Assembly: GCF_008974285.1 (NCBI RefSeq)
Contig: NZ_BKZV01000001.1
Location: forward strand, 791,319 to 855,318
Origin: Thermogemmatispora aurantia
GTDB lineage: Bacteria; Chloroflexota; Ktedonobacteria; Ktedonobacterales; Ktedonobacteraceae
DNA: 64,000 nt
Direction: 5' to 3'
The translations under genes and the position numbers were made by a program. Shown here piece after piece: positions 50,950 to 60,178 of this stretch. Under the pieces are notes generated by a model. The model saw only the letters and a list, made by a program, of their open reading frames with translations, was not told where the DNA came from and ran no database searches. How positions within the stretch are numbered: the stretch's first letter is position 1; each line of letters begins with the position of its first letter.

Positions 50950-52518
50950 TCAGTTGGTCAGTTCATAGATACGACCAAATTTCTCGTTGAGATAGCGAGC
51001 AAAGTAGCGCGCATCAGGCACTTCGCCGGTGACGCGCTGAATGAGGTCCTCAGGCAGATAGATCATACCATAGATATACATGTGCTGGCGCAGCCAGTCC
51101 AGAATGAAAGACGTATCGCCTCCAGCCAGGCGCTCGTCGAAGTCCGCGAAGGTCTGGCGCAGCGTATAGTAGATCTGAGCTGCATAAAGGTTCCCGAGCG
51201 TATAACTGGGGAAGTAGCCAAAGCCGCTCGTCCAATGCACATCTTGCAGGACGCCATTGGTATCGCTCTCTGGCTCGATCCCCAGGTACTGCCGATAACG
51301 GGCGTTCCATAGACGTGGCAGGGACTCGACGGCCAGCTCTCCGTTGATGAGTTCGCGTTCTAATTCGTAGCGGATGATAATGTGCAGATTATAGGTGACC
51401 TCGTCGGCCTCAATGCGGATCAAGCTCGGCTCAACCTTGTTAAGAGCGCGCGAGAAGGTTGCCGCATCGATCGTGGCAAAGTGCTCGGGGAAGGCCGCGC
51501 GCAGCAGATGGAAATGGCCCTGCCAGAATGGCTCAGAGCTGCCAATGTAGTTTTCCCAGAGGCGTGACTGGGACTCGTGGACGCCCATCGAGGCCCCACC
51601 AGCCAGCGGTGTGCGCAGAAGCGTGAAAGCGCAACCCTGTTCGTAGAGGGCATGGCCGCCTTCATGAATAGTGGCCATCACTGCCGAGGCGATAAAATTC
51701 TCCTGGGGATGAATGGTCAGGCGCACATCAACCGGGCTGCCAAAGCTAGTGGTAAACGGGTGCGGCGAGTGAGCTAGACCACCGCGCTTGAAGTTGTAGC
51801 CCAGGGCCTCCAGCAAACGCTTACAGAGAGCATCCTGCTGGGCCACAGGAAAGTGTCCGTAGAGGCAGGAAGCATCGATGTTGCGCCCACTTTCCTGAAT
51901 GCGCTTGAGTAAGGAGAGACTGACCTCGCGCACTGGGGCGAAGAGGGCATCGAGTTTGCGCACCGTCAGGTCGGGTTCGAAGAGGTCCAGCAGGGCATCG
52001 TAACGCGTCTCACGGTAGCCATAGCGGTCGGCAACCTCGCGCTGCAGGGCTACCGTGCGGCTCAGCCAGGGAGCAAAGCTGGCAAAGTCGTTCTGTTCGC
52101 GCGCTCTCCGCCAGGCTTCGAAGCTGGCCGCCTCGACGCGCGCCATCTCTTCAACAAGCGAGCGCGGAAGGCGTGTGGCTTTTTCATGTTCGCGCCGCGC
52201 TTCGCGCACCAGGGCGCGGTCGGCATCAGTGAAAGGCTCGTGCTCGACCACCTTTTCCAGCCTGGCAATCAGACGCCCCAGCTCGGGGGCGGTCCAGCGC
52301 TCGTGAAGCACGCCCCGCAGGGTCGCCAGTTGGGCGCCACGTACATCTCCCGCTTCCTCCGGCAAGGCTGTATTCTGGTCCCAGTCCGCCAGTGCCCCGA
52401 GCGCCGCCAGGTCAGAGATCTCCTGCAGATAGCCTAGCAGAGCATTGACCTCCTCATGCGAGCGTGAGAACTCCGGCATCAGCGCTTTTTGTTCTTGCTG
52501 TGAATGCAACGACGACAT
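50950..52518 (-). CDS. M32 family metallocarboxypeptidase (Taq type)
   Basis: M32 carboxypeptidases remove C-terminal residues from peptides in the cytoplasm. From the ATG at 52518 (GAGGAG 11 nt upstream) it has 522 residues. The zinc motif HEGGH is near 285-289, HPFTTSFGSPVDVR near 253-266, the family ESQSRLWENYIGSS and RIEADEVTYNLHIIIRYELE, and WTSGFGYFPSYTLGNLYAAQ and IYLPEDLIQRVTGE lie near the end. Length is usual (about 500). It stands alone, convergent with the CAP-domain gene. Confidence 0.95.
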   Translation of the reverse strand: MSSLHSQQEQKALMPEFSRSHEEVNALLGYLQEISDLAALGALADWDQNTALPEEAGDVRGAQLATLRGVLHERWTAPELGRLIARLEKVVEHEPFTDADRALVREARREHEKATRLPRSLVEEMARVEAASFEAWRRAREQNDFASFAPWLSRTVALQREVADRYGYRETRYDALLDLFEPDLTVRKLDALFAPVREVSLSLLKRIQESGRNIDASCLYGHFPVAQQDALCKRLLEALGYNFKRGGLAHSPHPFTTSFGSPVDVRLTIHPQENFIASAVMATIHEGGHALYEQGCAFTLLRTPLAGGASMGVHESQSRLWENYIGSSEPFWQGHFHLLRAAFPEHFATIDAATFSRALNKVEPSLIRIEADEVTYNLHIIIRYELERELINGELAVESLPRLWNARYRQYLGIEPESDTNGVLQDVHWTSGFGYFPSYTLGNLYAAQIYYTLRQTFADFDERLAGGDTSFILDWLRQHMYIYGMIYLPEDLIQRVTGEVPDARYFARYLNEKFGRIYELTN

Positions 52519-52984
52519 AGATACGATCTTCTCCTCAAATCCACAGAATCGCAATCAGCTGCTAACGAGAGAGATGAGATGCGATGATAGACGATGTGGC
52601 ACCCTGCTCGTTAGGAGAGTGGCATCGCTCTTCAGGGCATGTTAACAGCATAGCACAGAAGGGCAATGGCCCAGAAGTGGCGCCACGCTCGCGCTGACAC
52701 ACCGCCGGCTGGCATGACCGGTAGACTGGACGAGGCGCTGCCTGAGAGCTATACTGGTGATGCCGCTCTGCTCCTGGGAAGAGAGCGCCAGATCGGCACC
52801 CTGACCGTGCTGATCGGCCCGCGGCAGGCAGACCATGCAGACGATCAGCCAGGGTCCAGCCAGACCCGTAATCGTTCCTCATGATGCGCTGGCGCGGGCG
52901 GCAACGCTCGTCTCGCTGACTTGCTCCAGCCCAGTTGAAGCAGAACTGGACCATTTTTAGCCCCACCAGGAGCGACCTTGAGCC
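52519..52984. other. Divergent spacer, no gene seen
   Basis: This 466-bp region holds no convincing gene. A short hairpin (CCAGTT 52931-52936 with AACTGG 52944-52949) followed by ATTTTT lies just before the EamA gene; with no plus-strand gene upstream its role is unclear, and an attenuator in the EamA leader is one option. Confidence 0.35.
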
Positions 52985-53851
52985 ATGAGTATCCAGGTCC
53001 TCGCGCTCTTAGTCTGTGCCGGCCTCATGCACAGCAGCTGGAATCTCCTGTCGAAAGAGGGTAAGGATCGGCAGGTTTTCATCTGGTTAGCGATCTGCTC
53101 CGCTTCCCTGCTCTGCTTTCTGCCGTTTCTGCTGCTCTATCAGGCAGTGTCGCCTCATGTCTGGCCGCTGATCGCCTTTTCAGCAGCGCTGGAGGCCACT
53201 TACTACTTGCTGCTGGGGGCAGCCTACCGCTACGGCGATCTCTCGGTGGTCTATCCACTGGCGCGTGGCAGCGCCCCGTTATTCGTGACCGTGATCGCCC
53301 TGCTGGCCCTGGGCGAGCGCCCATCGCTGATTGGGGGCCTCGGTATCCTGTTGATTGTAAGCGGAATCTATGTGATACACTTGCGCACCTTCGCCTGGCA
53401 CGAGCTGACTGCGCCACTGCGCCGGCTGCGCGAACCGGCAGCGTTGCTGGCTCTGCTTTGTGGCTTGAGTATCGCCGGCTATTCGACAGTCGATAAGGTG
53501 GGCCTGCGCTATGCTGCGCCTCTTACATATATCTACCTGGTTTTTGTGATCTCGGCTCTCTATCTGCTTCCTTATATGCTCCTGGCCCGCCGTGCAGCAG
53601 TGCAAGCTGAATGGCAAGCCCACGCTCCGCGGATCGTGCTGGCTGGTGCCCTGGCCCTGCTCTCGTATTTACTGGTCCTTTTCGCACTCCGGCAAACACA
53701 GGTCAGCTATATTGCTTCAGCGCGCGAACTCTCGGTTGTCTTTGCAGCCTTGATGGGCACGGCCATCCTGCATGAATCCTTTGGACGGCAGAAACTGGTC
53801 GGCTCGCTGCTGATCTTTGCAGGCATTCTGTGCATTGCCTGGCAACCATGA
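52985..53851 (+). CDS. EamA-family (DMT superfamily) transporter
   Basis: The 288-residue product is an integral membrane protein with about ten helices in two EamA repeats. The first repeat has SSWNLLSKEG and GDLSVVYPLARGSAPLFVTV; the second has GYSTVDKVGLRYAAPLTYIY and TQVSYIASARELSVVFAAL, the mirrored positions. The chain ends in FGRQKLVGSLLIFAGILCIA. Relatives export amino acids, metabolites or drugs; the substrate is unknown. CCAGGAGCG precedes the ATG. It is convergent with the ferritin-like gene. Confidence 0.9.
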   Translation: MSIQVLALLVCAGLMHSSWNLLSKEGKDRQVFIWLAICSASLLCFLPFLLLYQAVSPHVWPLIAFSAALEATYYLLLGAAYRYGDLSVVYPLARGSAPLFVTVIALLALGERPSLIGGLGILLIVSGIYVIHLRTFAWHELTAPLRRLREPAALLALLCGLSIAGYSTVDKVGLRYAAPLTYIYLVFVISALYLLPYMLLARRAAVQAEWQAHAPRIVLAGALALLSYLLVLFALRQTQVSYIASARELSVVFAALMGTAILHESFGRQKLVGSLLIFAGILCIAWQP

Positions 53852-53882
53852 GGCGAGGCACAGGGAACTCCGCAGCGAGGGA

Positions 53883-53924
53883 GGGAGCAGCAAGAGCGTC
53901 CGCTGAATAGCGGTGCTGGCTCCC
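53883..53924. terminator. Two-layer hairpin between convergent genes
   Basis: GGGAGCAGCA (53883-53892) pairs with TGCTGGCTCCC (53914-53924) with one bulge, and CCGCT/AGCGG forms an inner stem. It lies between the EamA gene and the ferritin-like gene, where a terminator is expected, but lacks a U-tract. Confidence 0.4.
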
Positions 53925-53968
53925 GCCGCTCCGCAATGGCAAGCGCTTAAAGCAGCTAGCGATAACCC

Positions 53969-54769
53969 CTAGGAGCAGGCCACAGCGTAGGGGGTACGAT
54001 AGGTCACGCCGCGGTCGGTTGTATCAACTGGATGATAGACGAAGCGGTTGCCAGGACGCGGATTGAGGTAGCCGGCTTTCTGGACTAGGGCCGGGGCATC
54101 GCCGACTTTGGCAACCAGTACAGGTGAAAAGGCCCAGTTGTCAGCAGGATCGAGCCGCCCGATAAAGCGCCCCAGGGCACGATGCTCCGCCTCGACAGTG
54201 GCGATCTGGGCGGCAATCTGCGCCAGATCTGGGCGATTCTGCTGGGCCAGCTCGCGTACCGCTGAAAGGAAGGCTGAGTCAAAGACTCCCTCTAGCTGCT
54301 GCTGCGTCTCAATGAAGAGGCGCAGATTCTCGAAGGTCTCTTCTCCGTGAGGAAAGCTGAACTCGCTGGTGAGGACACCACCCCCCGCCTGAGCAAAGAA
54401 GTTTTCGTGGATCTGCTCTTCAATCAGGGCCGCCTCCAGAGCGGCAATCTCACGCCAGGTGAGGCCGAGACGATAGGCGCGTTGTAGCCCGTTGCTATAA
54501 AAGGTCACGGCCAGGCGCTCGGCGGTGCGAGCGATGGTAAAAATATCCTTGATAGGAGTCACACAGCTATTGCTCGCCGCAGGGGCAGCATGGGCCACCT
54601 GGCCCAGGAAGGCGCTGCTGACTGCCGCAGAAAGGGCAGTCCCCAGGCCAGCTCCGGTGACCGCCCCCAGGGCCACCCCTTTCAGAAGAGCGCGCCGGGC
54701 CGCTTCCGGCTGCTGTATTTCAGGCACAGGCACCAGCTCTGGCGCTGGTATATCTCTCATCTCATCCAT
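53969..54769 (-). CDS. Tat-exported ferritin-like domain protein
   Basis: The 266-residue product has a twin-arginine signal (AARRALLKG at residues 23-31, then a Gly/Ala helix and AHAAPAAS). The mature part is a ferritin-like four-helix bundle of the Ferritin_2 type: FTIARTAERLAVTFYSNGL, LEAALIEEQIHENFFAQAG and ATVEAEHRALGRFIG supply Glu and His at the places of a di-iron site. Such proteins are secreted or attached outside; the function is unknown and related genes are often linked to ECF sigma factors and stress. AAGGAG lies 9 nt before the ATG. It is 369 bp downstream of the anti-sigma gene on the same strand. Confidence 0.88.
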   Translation of the reverse strand: MDEMRDIPAPELVPVPEIQQPEAARRALLKGVALGAVTGAGLGTALSAAVSSAFLGQVAHAAPAASNSCVTPIKDIFTIARTAERLAVTFYSNGLQRAYRLGLTWREIAALEAALIEEQIHENFFAQAGGGVLTSEFSFPHGEETFENLRLFIETQQQLEGVFDSAFLSAVRELAQQNRPDLAQIAAQIATVEAEHRALGRFIGRLDPADNWAFSPVLVAKVGDAPALVQKAGYLNPRPGNRFVYHPVDTTDRGVTYRTPYAVACS

Positions 54770-55138
54770 TGTTCCATGCTCCTTGCGTCGTTCTCACTTT
54801 GTTGTGCGCTGTCAGTGGGTCGGACGATCGAGCGAGGAGAAGAAGGAAGCACGCATAGCACAGACCAGGCCCCTTGAACCTGCTTGCTCGCCCCAGTCGG
54901 AGAGAGGAGACTGTGAGGAAAGACGGGCACTACTCATGCACCCATCACCTGAGCAGGTAGGTCGAACCACAGCAGATGCTCCCGACCAGGGTAGCAGAGC
55001 GGCTCGGGACAGAGCTAACTCCTGCTATCCTTCTCCTCCTCGCCTTGCGTATACGCCAATTTGGCTCACTTAGATTACTCCCCTCCAGATACTCTACCGC
55101 CTTAAAGGCCGTAGGTACTACTGCAGAGAGATTATCCA
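54770..55138. other. Spacer between anti-sigma and ferritin-like genes
   Basis: This 369-bp stretch holds no recognisable gene, terminator or promoter with two good boxes. Confidence 0.3.
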
Positions 55139-55930
55139 TTACCCATGATAATTTGCCTGAGAATTGATTAGCGTACCGAGGGCAACGACTGGGCCTTTTG
55201 GCGCATCAAGACTAGGCTGAGGACCGTTTTCAAGGCTGATGGCGAGGCTATCGTAGCCGGCCAGCGGGCCTTGAAAGTTGAGAGTGGCCACGCCGTTTTC
55301 GACCGTCAGCAGACCAATACTGGTTGGGCGTTGATGGCGCAGGAGCCAGCCCTGATAGACATGGGTGCCCTGTAAAGGGGGAAGTCCATAGACTACGACG
55401 ACGGTGACCTGTTGGCGGGGAAAGTACATGACTTCTCCACGAGCTGAGCTGGCCCGAGCTGTGCCACGGAGCGAATAGACCGCGGGTGCTTCCGGGCTGC
55501 CTAGCAGCGCTACCTGCTGCTGTAGATGGCTGAGCTGTTGCTGCAACGAGATATTCCAGGCGAAGCTCCCGCCGAGGAGCGACAGCAACAGAACAGCCAC
55601 TGCGGCCAGAGCGGCCCAGCGCCAGCGCTTACCTGCTCTCTGCCGAAAGCGGCTCTCCGCTTGAGCAGGCCAGGCAGGCTGGATCTGGCTCAAACGCTGC
55701 TGTTGGGCTTGCTCTTCGATGCGCGCGAGAATGCGCTCCTTCACACGTGGTGAGGGCTCGACCGGAGGAACGGTGAGGGGAAAGAGCTCCACGACGCTGC
55801 GCAACTGCTGCAGCGCGCGAGAGCACTTCGGACATTGAGCCAGATGCTCATCGGCGGCACGTCGTTCCTCTTCTGTTAGCGCGTCAAGGGCATAGGCGCC
55901 GGAAAGCTCTTCGAATTCCTGGCAGTTCAT
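55139..55930 (-). CDS. Anti-sigma factor (zinc-finger, RskA-like)
   Basis: From the ATG at 55930 (GGAG 6 nt upstream) it has 263 residues. The N-terminal zinc anti-sigma motif HxxxCxxC is DEHLAQCPKC (His 29, Cys 33, Cys 36). One membrane helix (WAALAAVAVLLLSLLGGSF) lies near residues 100-120. The outer part after a short coiled coil resembles the RskA C-terminal domain (VVVYGLPPLQGTHVYQGWLL, SLENGPQPSLD). An in-frame ATG at 55948 is also possible. It follows the ECF sigma gene after about 330 bp, so the pair probably controls envelope or redox stress genes, including the ferritin-like gene downstream. Confidence 0.88.
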   Translation of the reverse strand: MNCQEFEELSGAYALDALTEEERRAADEHLAQCPKCSRALQQLRSVVELFPLTVPPVEPSPRVKERILARIEEQAQQQRLSQIQPAWPAQAESRFRQRAGKRWRWAALAAVAVLLLSLLGGSFAWNISLQQQLSHLQQQVALLGSPEAPAVYSLRGTARASSARGEVMYFPRQQVTVVVVYGLPPLQGTHVYQGWLLRHQRPTSIGLLTVENGVATLNFQGPLAGYDSLAISLENGPQPSLDAPKGPVVALGTLINSQANYHG

Positions 55931-56257
55931 AAGGGGCTCCGTCTCCATTGCTCTCTCTTCCCGGGGCAACCCGCTCCACTGTATTGTAACGCTCCCTGTC
56001 AGCGTGCCAAGCTTGGGTGACGTGGTCTCTGTCTGCAGTGCTGGTCTTGCTTTCAATGAGATTGCCTGTATAACAGCCAGCTACCTCCTCCTTTCCTGGT
56101 CCTGGCGGCAGTGCCAGACTGGAGAGAGGGAGATCGCTCTGGCCTATCACGAGCAAGAAGCAAGGCAAGCGCCTGACGTGGGACCAGTGCAGTGGGCAAC
56201 GCCACAGGATAGATGGGGCCTGGCGAGCTTCTCTCTTGCCTGCCTGAATGCAGGGCG
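55931..56257. other. Spacer between ECF sigma and anti-sigma genes
   Basis: At 327 bp this gap is long for a sigma/anti-sigma pair. No gene, terminator or promoter with clear boxes was seen in it. Confidence 0.3.
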
Positions 56258-56917
56258 CTAGCTTTCAACAGTACCAAGTCGTTCGAGAACGCTGCGCAGG
56301 CGCATCAGGCCCAAGCGCATGCGGGCCTTGACCGTTCCCAGGGGAAGGCCATAGGCACGAGCAATTTCGGAGTGGGTCCAGCCCTCGAAATAGGCTAACT
56401 CAATGACCAGACGCTGCTCGCTGGAGAGCAGCGCGAGCGCCCTCCGTAGCTGCGCCCCCTGGACGGAGCGCCAGACCGCATCCCAGGCGTCAGCAGTGAC
56501 CATTTCTTCGCTGGTGACAGCATCTTCCAGGGGCATCCCGCGCAATTCAGCGTGAGTGCGCAGGCGACGCAGGTGATCGATCGCTCGATGGCGCATGATC
56601 GAGATCAACCAGTTCTGGACCGAACCCATGCGTGATGAGTAGCTACTGGCGTTCTGCCAGACCGCCAGAAAAGCTTCCTGCAGCAAGTCCTCGGCGACCT
56701 GATGATCCTTGATCATGCGGTACGTCACAGAATAGAGCAGGCGATGGTAACGCTCATAGAGCATTTCCAAAGCCCAGACTACGCCGAGGGAAATCGCCCG
56801 CACGAGCGTCTCGTCGCTCAACTCTTCAACAGGGATGTGCGGGGGCCTCGCCCTGGGCTCAGAGCCAGAAGCCTTCCCACTCGACCCCTGCCCCTCCTTC
56901 TTCCCCGATGCACTCAT
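56258..56917 (-). CDS. ECF RNA polymerase sigma factor
   Basis: The 219-residue product has a polar N-terminal tail of about 35 residues, region 2 (LEMLYERYHRLLYSVTYRMI, VAEDLLQEAFLAVWQNA, NWLISIMRHRAIDHLRRLR) and region 4 (LALLSSEQRLVIELAYFEGW, SEIARAYGLPLGTVKARMRL). It resembles the SigK/RpoE-like group partnered with RskA-type anti-sigma factors, which is what follows it. GAGGA lies about 13 nt before the ATG. Autoregulation is likely but no second copy of a promoter motif was identified. Confidence 0.95.
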   Translation of the reverse strand: MSASGKKEGQGSSGKASGSEPRARPPHIPVEELSDETLVRAISLGVVWALEMLYERYHRLLYSVTYRMIKDHQVAEDLLQEAFLAVWQNASSYSSRMGSVQNWLISIMRHRAIDHLRRLRTHAELRGMPLEDAVTSEEMVTADAWDAVWRSVQGAQLRRALALLSSEQRLVIELAYFEGWTHSEIARAYGLPLGTVKARMRLGLMRLRSVLERLGTVES

Positions 56918-57081
56918 TGCACTTCACGGTCCTCGTCGCAAGCAAAAGATCCAGAGGCCACTACAGAGGCCATTATAGGCATGACAGCAAGTTACAAGCT
57001 ACGCCGCCTCTCTATCACAGGCTCTCTCTGCGATGGATACGCAAAAGATGGTCCTTTGGATCTCTTTGCTCGCTAGCAGTC

Positions 57082-57117
57082 AGGGGCAGAGGGCCGTTCT
57101 CGCTCACCTCTGCCCCT
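57082..57117. repeat. 11-bp inverted repeat between divergent genes
   Basis: AGGGGCAGAGG (57082-57092) pairs perfectly with its complement at 57107-57117 around 14 nt. It lies between the divergent ECF sigma gene and the DUF4383 gene and could be an operator or a leader hairpin of the latter. Confidence 0.4.
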
Positions 57118-57206
57118 AACCACAGCACCAGGCGCGTGCGAAGGAGTGAAGTAATCCGCCAACCCCACTATCACGTAGCCCCTTTGCAGAAAGGAGGTTT
57201 TGCCTC

Positions 57207-57620
57207 ATGAAACAGTTTGACCTTGCTCGTGGCTTCGCTCTGGTTATCGGGATTGTTTTCTTGCTGGTTGGCATCCTTGGCTTCATTCTGAATCCGACCG
57301 AGGGGGCGCTCCTCGGCATCTTCGCGGTCAATATCGAGCACAATCTCATCCATCTGCTGGTAGGTATTCTGGGCATCGCAGCAGCCTTTACAGGATGGCC
57401 ACGCCTTTACGCTCAGATTCTGGGAATTGTCTACCTCCTGGTTGGCATTCTAGGGTTTATCCCGGGCCTTGCTCCCGATGGAATGCTGCTCGGTCTCGTC
57501 CATATCAACCTGGCCGATAATCTGCTGCATCTGATTGTCGGGGCCGCCGCAGCCATCGTCGGCTTTCTGCCAGTTGGTCGTCAGGCTCTGTCGGGCGAGA
57601 GCTACGGTAGAGCGCGTTAA
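57207..57620 (+). CDS. DUF4383 membrane protein
   Basis: The 137-residue product has four membrane helices arranged as two similar halves: LVIGIVFLLVGILGFILNP with NIEHNLIHLLVGILGIAAAF, and ILGIVYLLVGILGFIPGLAP with NLADNLLHLIVGAAAAIVGF. This is the DUF4383 pattern, with an NxxHNLxHLLVG loop in each half. Function is unknown; the histidines suggest metal or haem contact, which is inference. A strong AAAGGAGGTT precedes the ATG. It is divergent from the ECF sigma gene and is followed by an 18-bp inverted repeat. Confidence 0.85.
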   Translation: MKQFDLARGFALVIGIVFLLVGILGFILNPTEGALLGIFAVNIEHNLIHLLVGILGIAAAFTGWPRLYAQILGIVYLLVGILGFIPGLAPDGMLLGLVHINLADNLLHLIVGAAAAIVGFLPVGRQALSGESYGRAR

Positions 57621-57687
57621 TCTGCTAGTCCTGTCCTGATCTGATGCCCTGCCACCCGCAGGCTACGGCTTGCTTCCCTCCATTGAA

Positions 57688-57743
57688 CGGGCAGGCCGTG
57701 CGCGAGCTAAAGAGTGGTCTCCAGGTCGCGTACGGCCTGCCCG
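57688..57743. terminator. 18-bp inverted repeat between convergent genes
   Basis: 57688-57705 pairs with 57726-57743 over 18 bp with one G-U type mismatch (arm CGGGCAGGCCGTGCGCGA), around a 20-nt loop. It lies between the DUF4383 gene and the convergent YceI gene, 67 bp after the former's stop. No U-tract follows, so termination by hairpin alone or another role is open. Confidence 0.45.
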
Positions 57744-57859
57744 CCTTGCGCCTCTGAGAGTAGTGCTCAGCATACCCCTGTTCTTACTTACTTACTGCAT
57801 TTAACCTTGCCCGTCGCTGCAGGCGGCACAGGGCGCTCCCTTTCGCTCCTCCCACTCGC

Positions 57860-58573
57860 TCAGCTCCCAACGGCACGAGCAGTGAAGGTGATCGAAATCG
57901 TCACCTGGTTCTCAGAAATAGCAATGTTGGCGAGATTCGGCGGCTGAATGCCGAAGTCAGTCATATAGATCGTTGTCGTCGCCGTGCCAGTAATCGTGTC
58001 GCCGCTGAGCTTGCCCTGGACATCAAATTCGGTGCGGTTGGTCTTGCCATGCATGGTTAGATTGCCGATAAGTTTGAAATGCACGTTCTGTCCATCGCTA
58101 TAGTTAGCGGGCAAGCCCTGGGCCAGGACAGAGACAAAGGTGGCGTAGGGATATTGATCGGTCTGGAGAGCATTACGCTGCACATAGCTGTCGCGTCGCG
58201 GCGAATCGGTCTGCAAGGTCCGAAGATCCACAGTGATCTTCATGTTGCCAATGAGCGGCGAGGGATCGGTACGTACACCAAAGCTGCCCTGGACCGCATG
58301 CGTAGTGCCGATGACCTTGTTATGCGGCTTATTCTCGATGATAAGGTTCTCATAGACGCTATAGCTTGCCGTGGTCTGATCGGGCACAATCTGGAAGGTG
58401 CGCAGCCCCGGGATTGTAGTCGGCGTCCCTGTGACGCTGATCGGCCCCGCCGCCTGATGCGGCTGATTGACGCTACTGGCAAAGTGCTGGGCATAGACCA
58501 AGAAGCCGCCGACGAGTACGGCGACAACTACCACCACGAGCACAACCGCAACGATGATGCTCTTCCTCTTCAT
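57860..58573 (-). CDS. YceI-family protein, membrane-anchored
   Basis: From the ATG at 58573 (GGGAGGAA a few bases upstream) it has 237 residues. An N-terminal Val-rich helix (IIVAVVLVVVVVAVLVGGF) works as anchor or signal. The rest is a YceI-type lipocalin-like barrel: FQIVPDQTTASYSVYENL, GSFGVRTDPSPLIGNMKITV, DLRTLQTDSPRRDSYVQRNA, ATFVSVLAQGLPANYSDGQN, and ITGTATTTIYMTDFGIQPPN. YceI proteins bind long isoprenoids; several respond to osmotic or base stress. The gene stands alone, upstream of the two-component system by 121 bp on the same strand. Confidence 0.9.
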   Translation of the reverse strand: MKRKSIIVAVVLVVVVVAVLVGGFLVYAQHFASSVNQPHQAAGPISVTGTPTTIPGLRTFQIVPDQTTASYSVYENLIIENKPHNKVIGTTHAVQGSFGVRTDPSPLIGNMKITVDLRTLQTDSPRRDSYVQRNALQTDQYPYATFVSVLAQGLPANYSDGQNVHFKLIGNLTMHGKTNRTEFDVQGKLSGDTITGTATTTIYMTDFGIQPPNLANIAISENQVTISITFTARAVGS

Positions 58574-58694
58574 AGTTCCTCCCTGTGAAAGCAATAGCCC
58601 ATCATCTGCAATTGACCTGCCCTCTCTCCTTTACGTTGAATTGCTGCATTGTTTACAGGATCAGAGGAAAAACTCCCTCCGGGGGAAGCCTTCC

Positions 58695-60164
58695 TTAGCG
58701 ACTGAGGCCCGTTTCGCGCGCACCTAATCGCTGGTCAGGAGCTGCCGCCTTGCGGAGTGCAGGCCGATGCTGTAGGGTCTCAAAGCCCGCGCTGCGAGCT
58801 AATGGTAAGCTGAGTGTTGCAACGGTGCCTTGATCGGGTACGCTGGTCAGCGTCAGTTGCCCACGGTGAAGCCTGGCAATGCTACGGGCAATCGAGAGGC
58901 CCAGCCCGGTGCCCCCCGCCTCGCGCGAACGTGCCTTGTCGACGCGATAGAAACGTTCCCCCAGGTGTGGCAGATGTTCTGGTGGAATGCCGATGCCAGT
59001 ATCACAGACCTCCAGAATGGCTCTCCCATCGCGCTCTAGCGTACGGATGAGGACGCTGCCGCCCTGGCGATTGTACTTGAGTGCATTGTCCAGGAGGACC
59101 AGAATGGCCTGTTCGAGGAGAAGGGGATCACCAATTACATATGGCTGGTCATGGTGCTCTTCTTCTACTCGAATGGCCCGCTGCACGGCAAGCGCACGAA
59201 TGCGCCGCGCCCCATGATGGGCAAGGGTTGCCAGGTGAATAACCTCATGTTCGCGATGCAGCTGGCCGCTGTCGAGACGCGCTAGAGTGAGCAGATTGTT
59301 AGCAATGGCAGCCAGATGGTTGGTTTCCGTGACAATATCATCCAGGAGAGCAGCGTCCTCCCCCTGCAAACGTTCACGACTGCGCAGCAGTACTTCAGCA
59401 TCGGCCCGGAGGAGTGTGAGAGGCGTACGGAGTTCATGCGAGGCGTCAGCGATGAAGCGTTGCTGATTAGCCCAGGCCAGCCGCGCTGGAGCGAGGGCCC
59501 GGTTAGCCAGGAAGAGGCCGCCGACACCAGCTCCGAGCAGGCTTAAAGCCCCCAGACACAGGAGCAGGATCAGGAGCAACGAGAGAGCATTTTCTTGGGC
59601 CTGGATTGATTCGCCCACCAGCACCACCCCGGAGACCGCAGAGCCGTCGCTGCTGGGTACGGCAACAGCATAGCGGTAGATGGCGCCGAAGGAGTGGCCG
59701 CCGTCAACGATGTCGCTGGCGTTACCCTGCTGGACAGCCTGTTGCACGAGACTGCCACTGATCAGACCTGGCGGAAGCTGATCATCGCTGCCGATGAGCG
59801 GATGGCCCTGAGCATCAAAGCACAGCACCCATTCCATGACTGGGCCTTCTTTGCCGGGCGCTGGAAAGGGATTGCCCGGCATGGAAGAAGCACAGGCTCG
59901 GTCAAGGTGCCCCGCGAGCCATTGCTCGGCATGCATACGAGCATGCTGCTGGGCCGAGTCTTCTAGCGGCTGCAGGAGAAAATAATTGGCTCCAAAGTAG
60001 AGCGCAACCCCGAAGAGGATGAGCGCCGCTCCCAGGACGCCGCAATACCAGAGTGTCAGACGCGTGCGTAGACCGCGGAAGAGGCTCGCTCCCGCTTCTT
60101 CAACCAGCAATCGCCGGCCTGATCGTCTCAAGAGGCCGCCTATCCATCTATAGCCTTGGAACAT
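58695..60164 (-). CDS. Sensor histidine kinase
   Basis: The 489-residue product has two membrane helices (about 38-62 and 193-220) around a sensor domain of about 130 residues, a HAMP-like short linker (NRALAPARLAWANQQ), the phospho-acceptor helix FIADASHELRTPLTLL (His 243), and a HATPase domain with VLLDNALKYNRQGG (N box), DTGIGIPPEHLPHL (G1) and GGTGLGLSIARSI (G2). Length is normal. The cytoplasmic tail after the ATPase is Arg/Ala-rich. The gene starts 14 bp after the response regulator gene, so the two are co-transcribed. The stimulus is unknown. Confidence 0.96.
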   Translation of the reverse strand: MFQGYRWIGGLLRRSGRRLLVEEAGASLFRGLRTRLTLWYCGVLGAALILFGVALYFGANYFLLQPLEDSAQQHARMHAEQWLAGHLDRACASSMPGNPFPAPGKEGPVMEWVLCFDAQGHPLIGSDDQLPPGLISGSLVQQAVQQGNASDIVDGGHSFGAIYRYAVAVPSSDGSAVSGVVLVGESIQAQENALSLLLILLLCLGALSLLGAGVGGLFLANRALAPARLAWANQQRFIADASHELRTPLTLLRADAEVLLRSRERLQGEDAALLDDIVTETNHLAAIANNLLTLARLDSGQLHREHEVIHLATLAHHGARRIRALAVQRAIRVEEEHHDQPYVIGDPLLLEQAILVLLDNALKYNRQGGSVLIRTLERDGRAILEVCDTGIGIPPEHLPHLGERFYRVDKARSREAGGTGLGLSIARSIARLHRGQLTLTSVPDQGTVATLSLPLARSAGFETLQHRPALRKAAAPDQRLGARETGLSR

Positions 60165-60178
60165 GGCCCTATCCTCGC

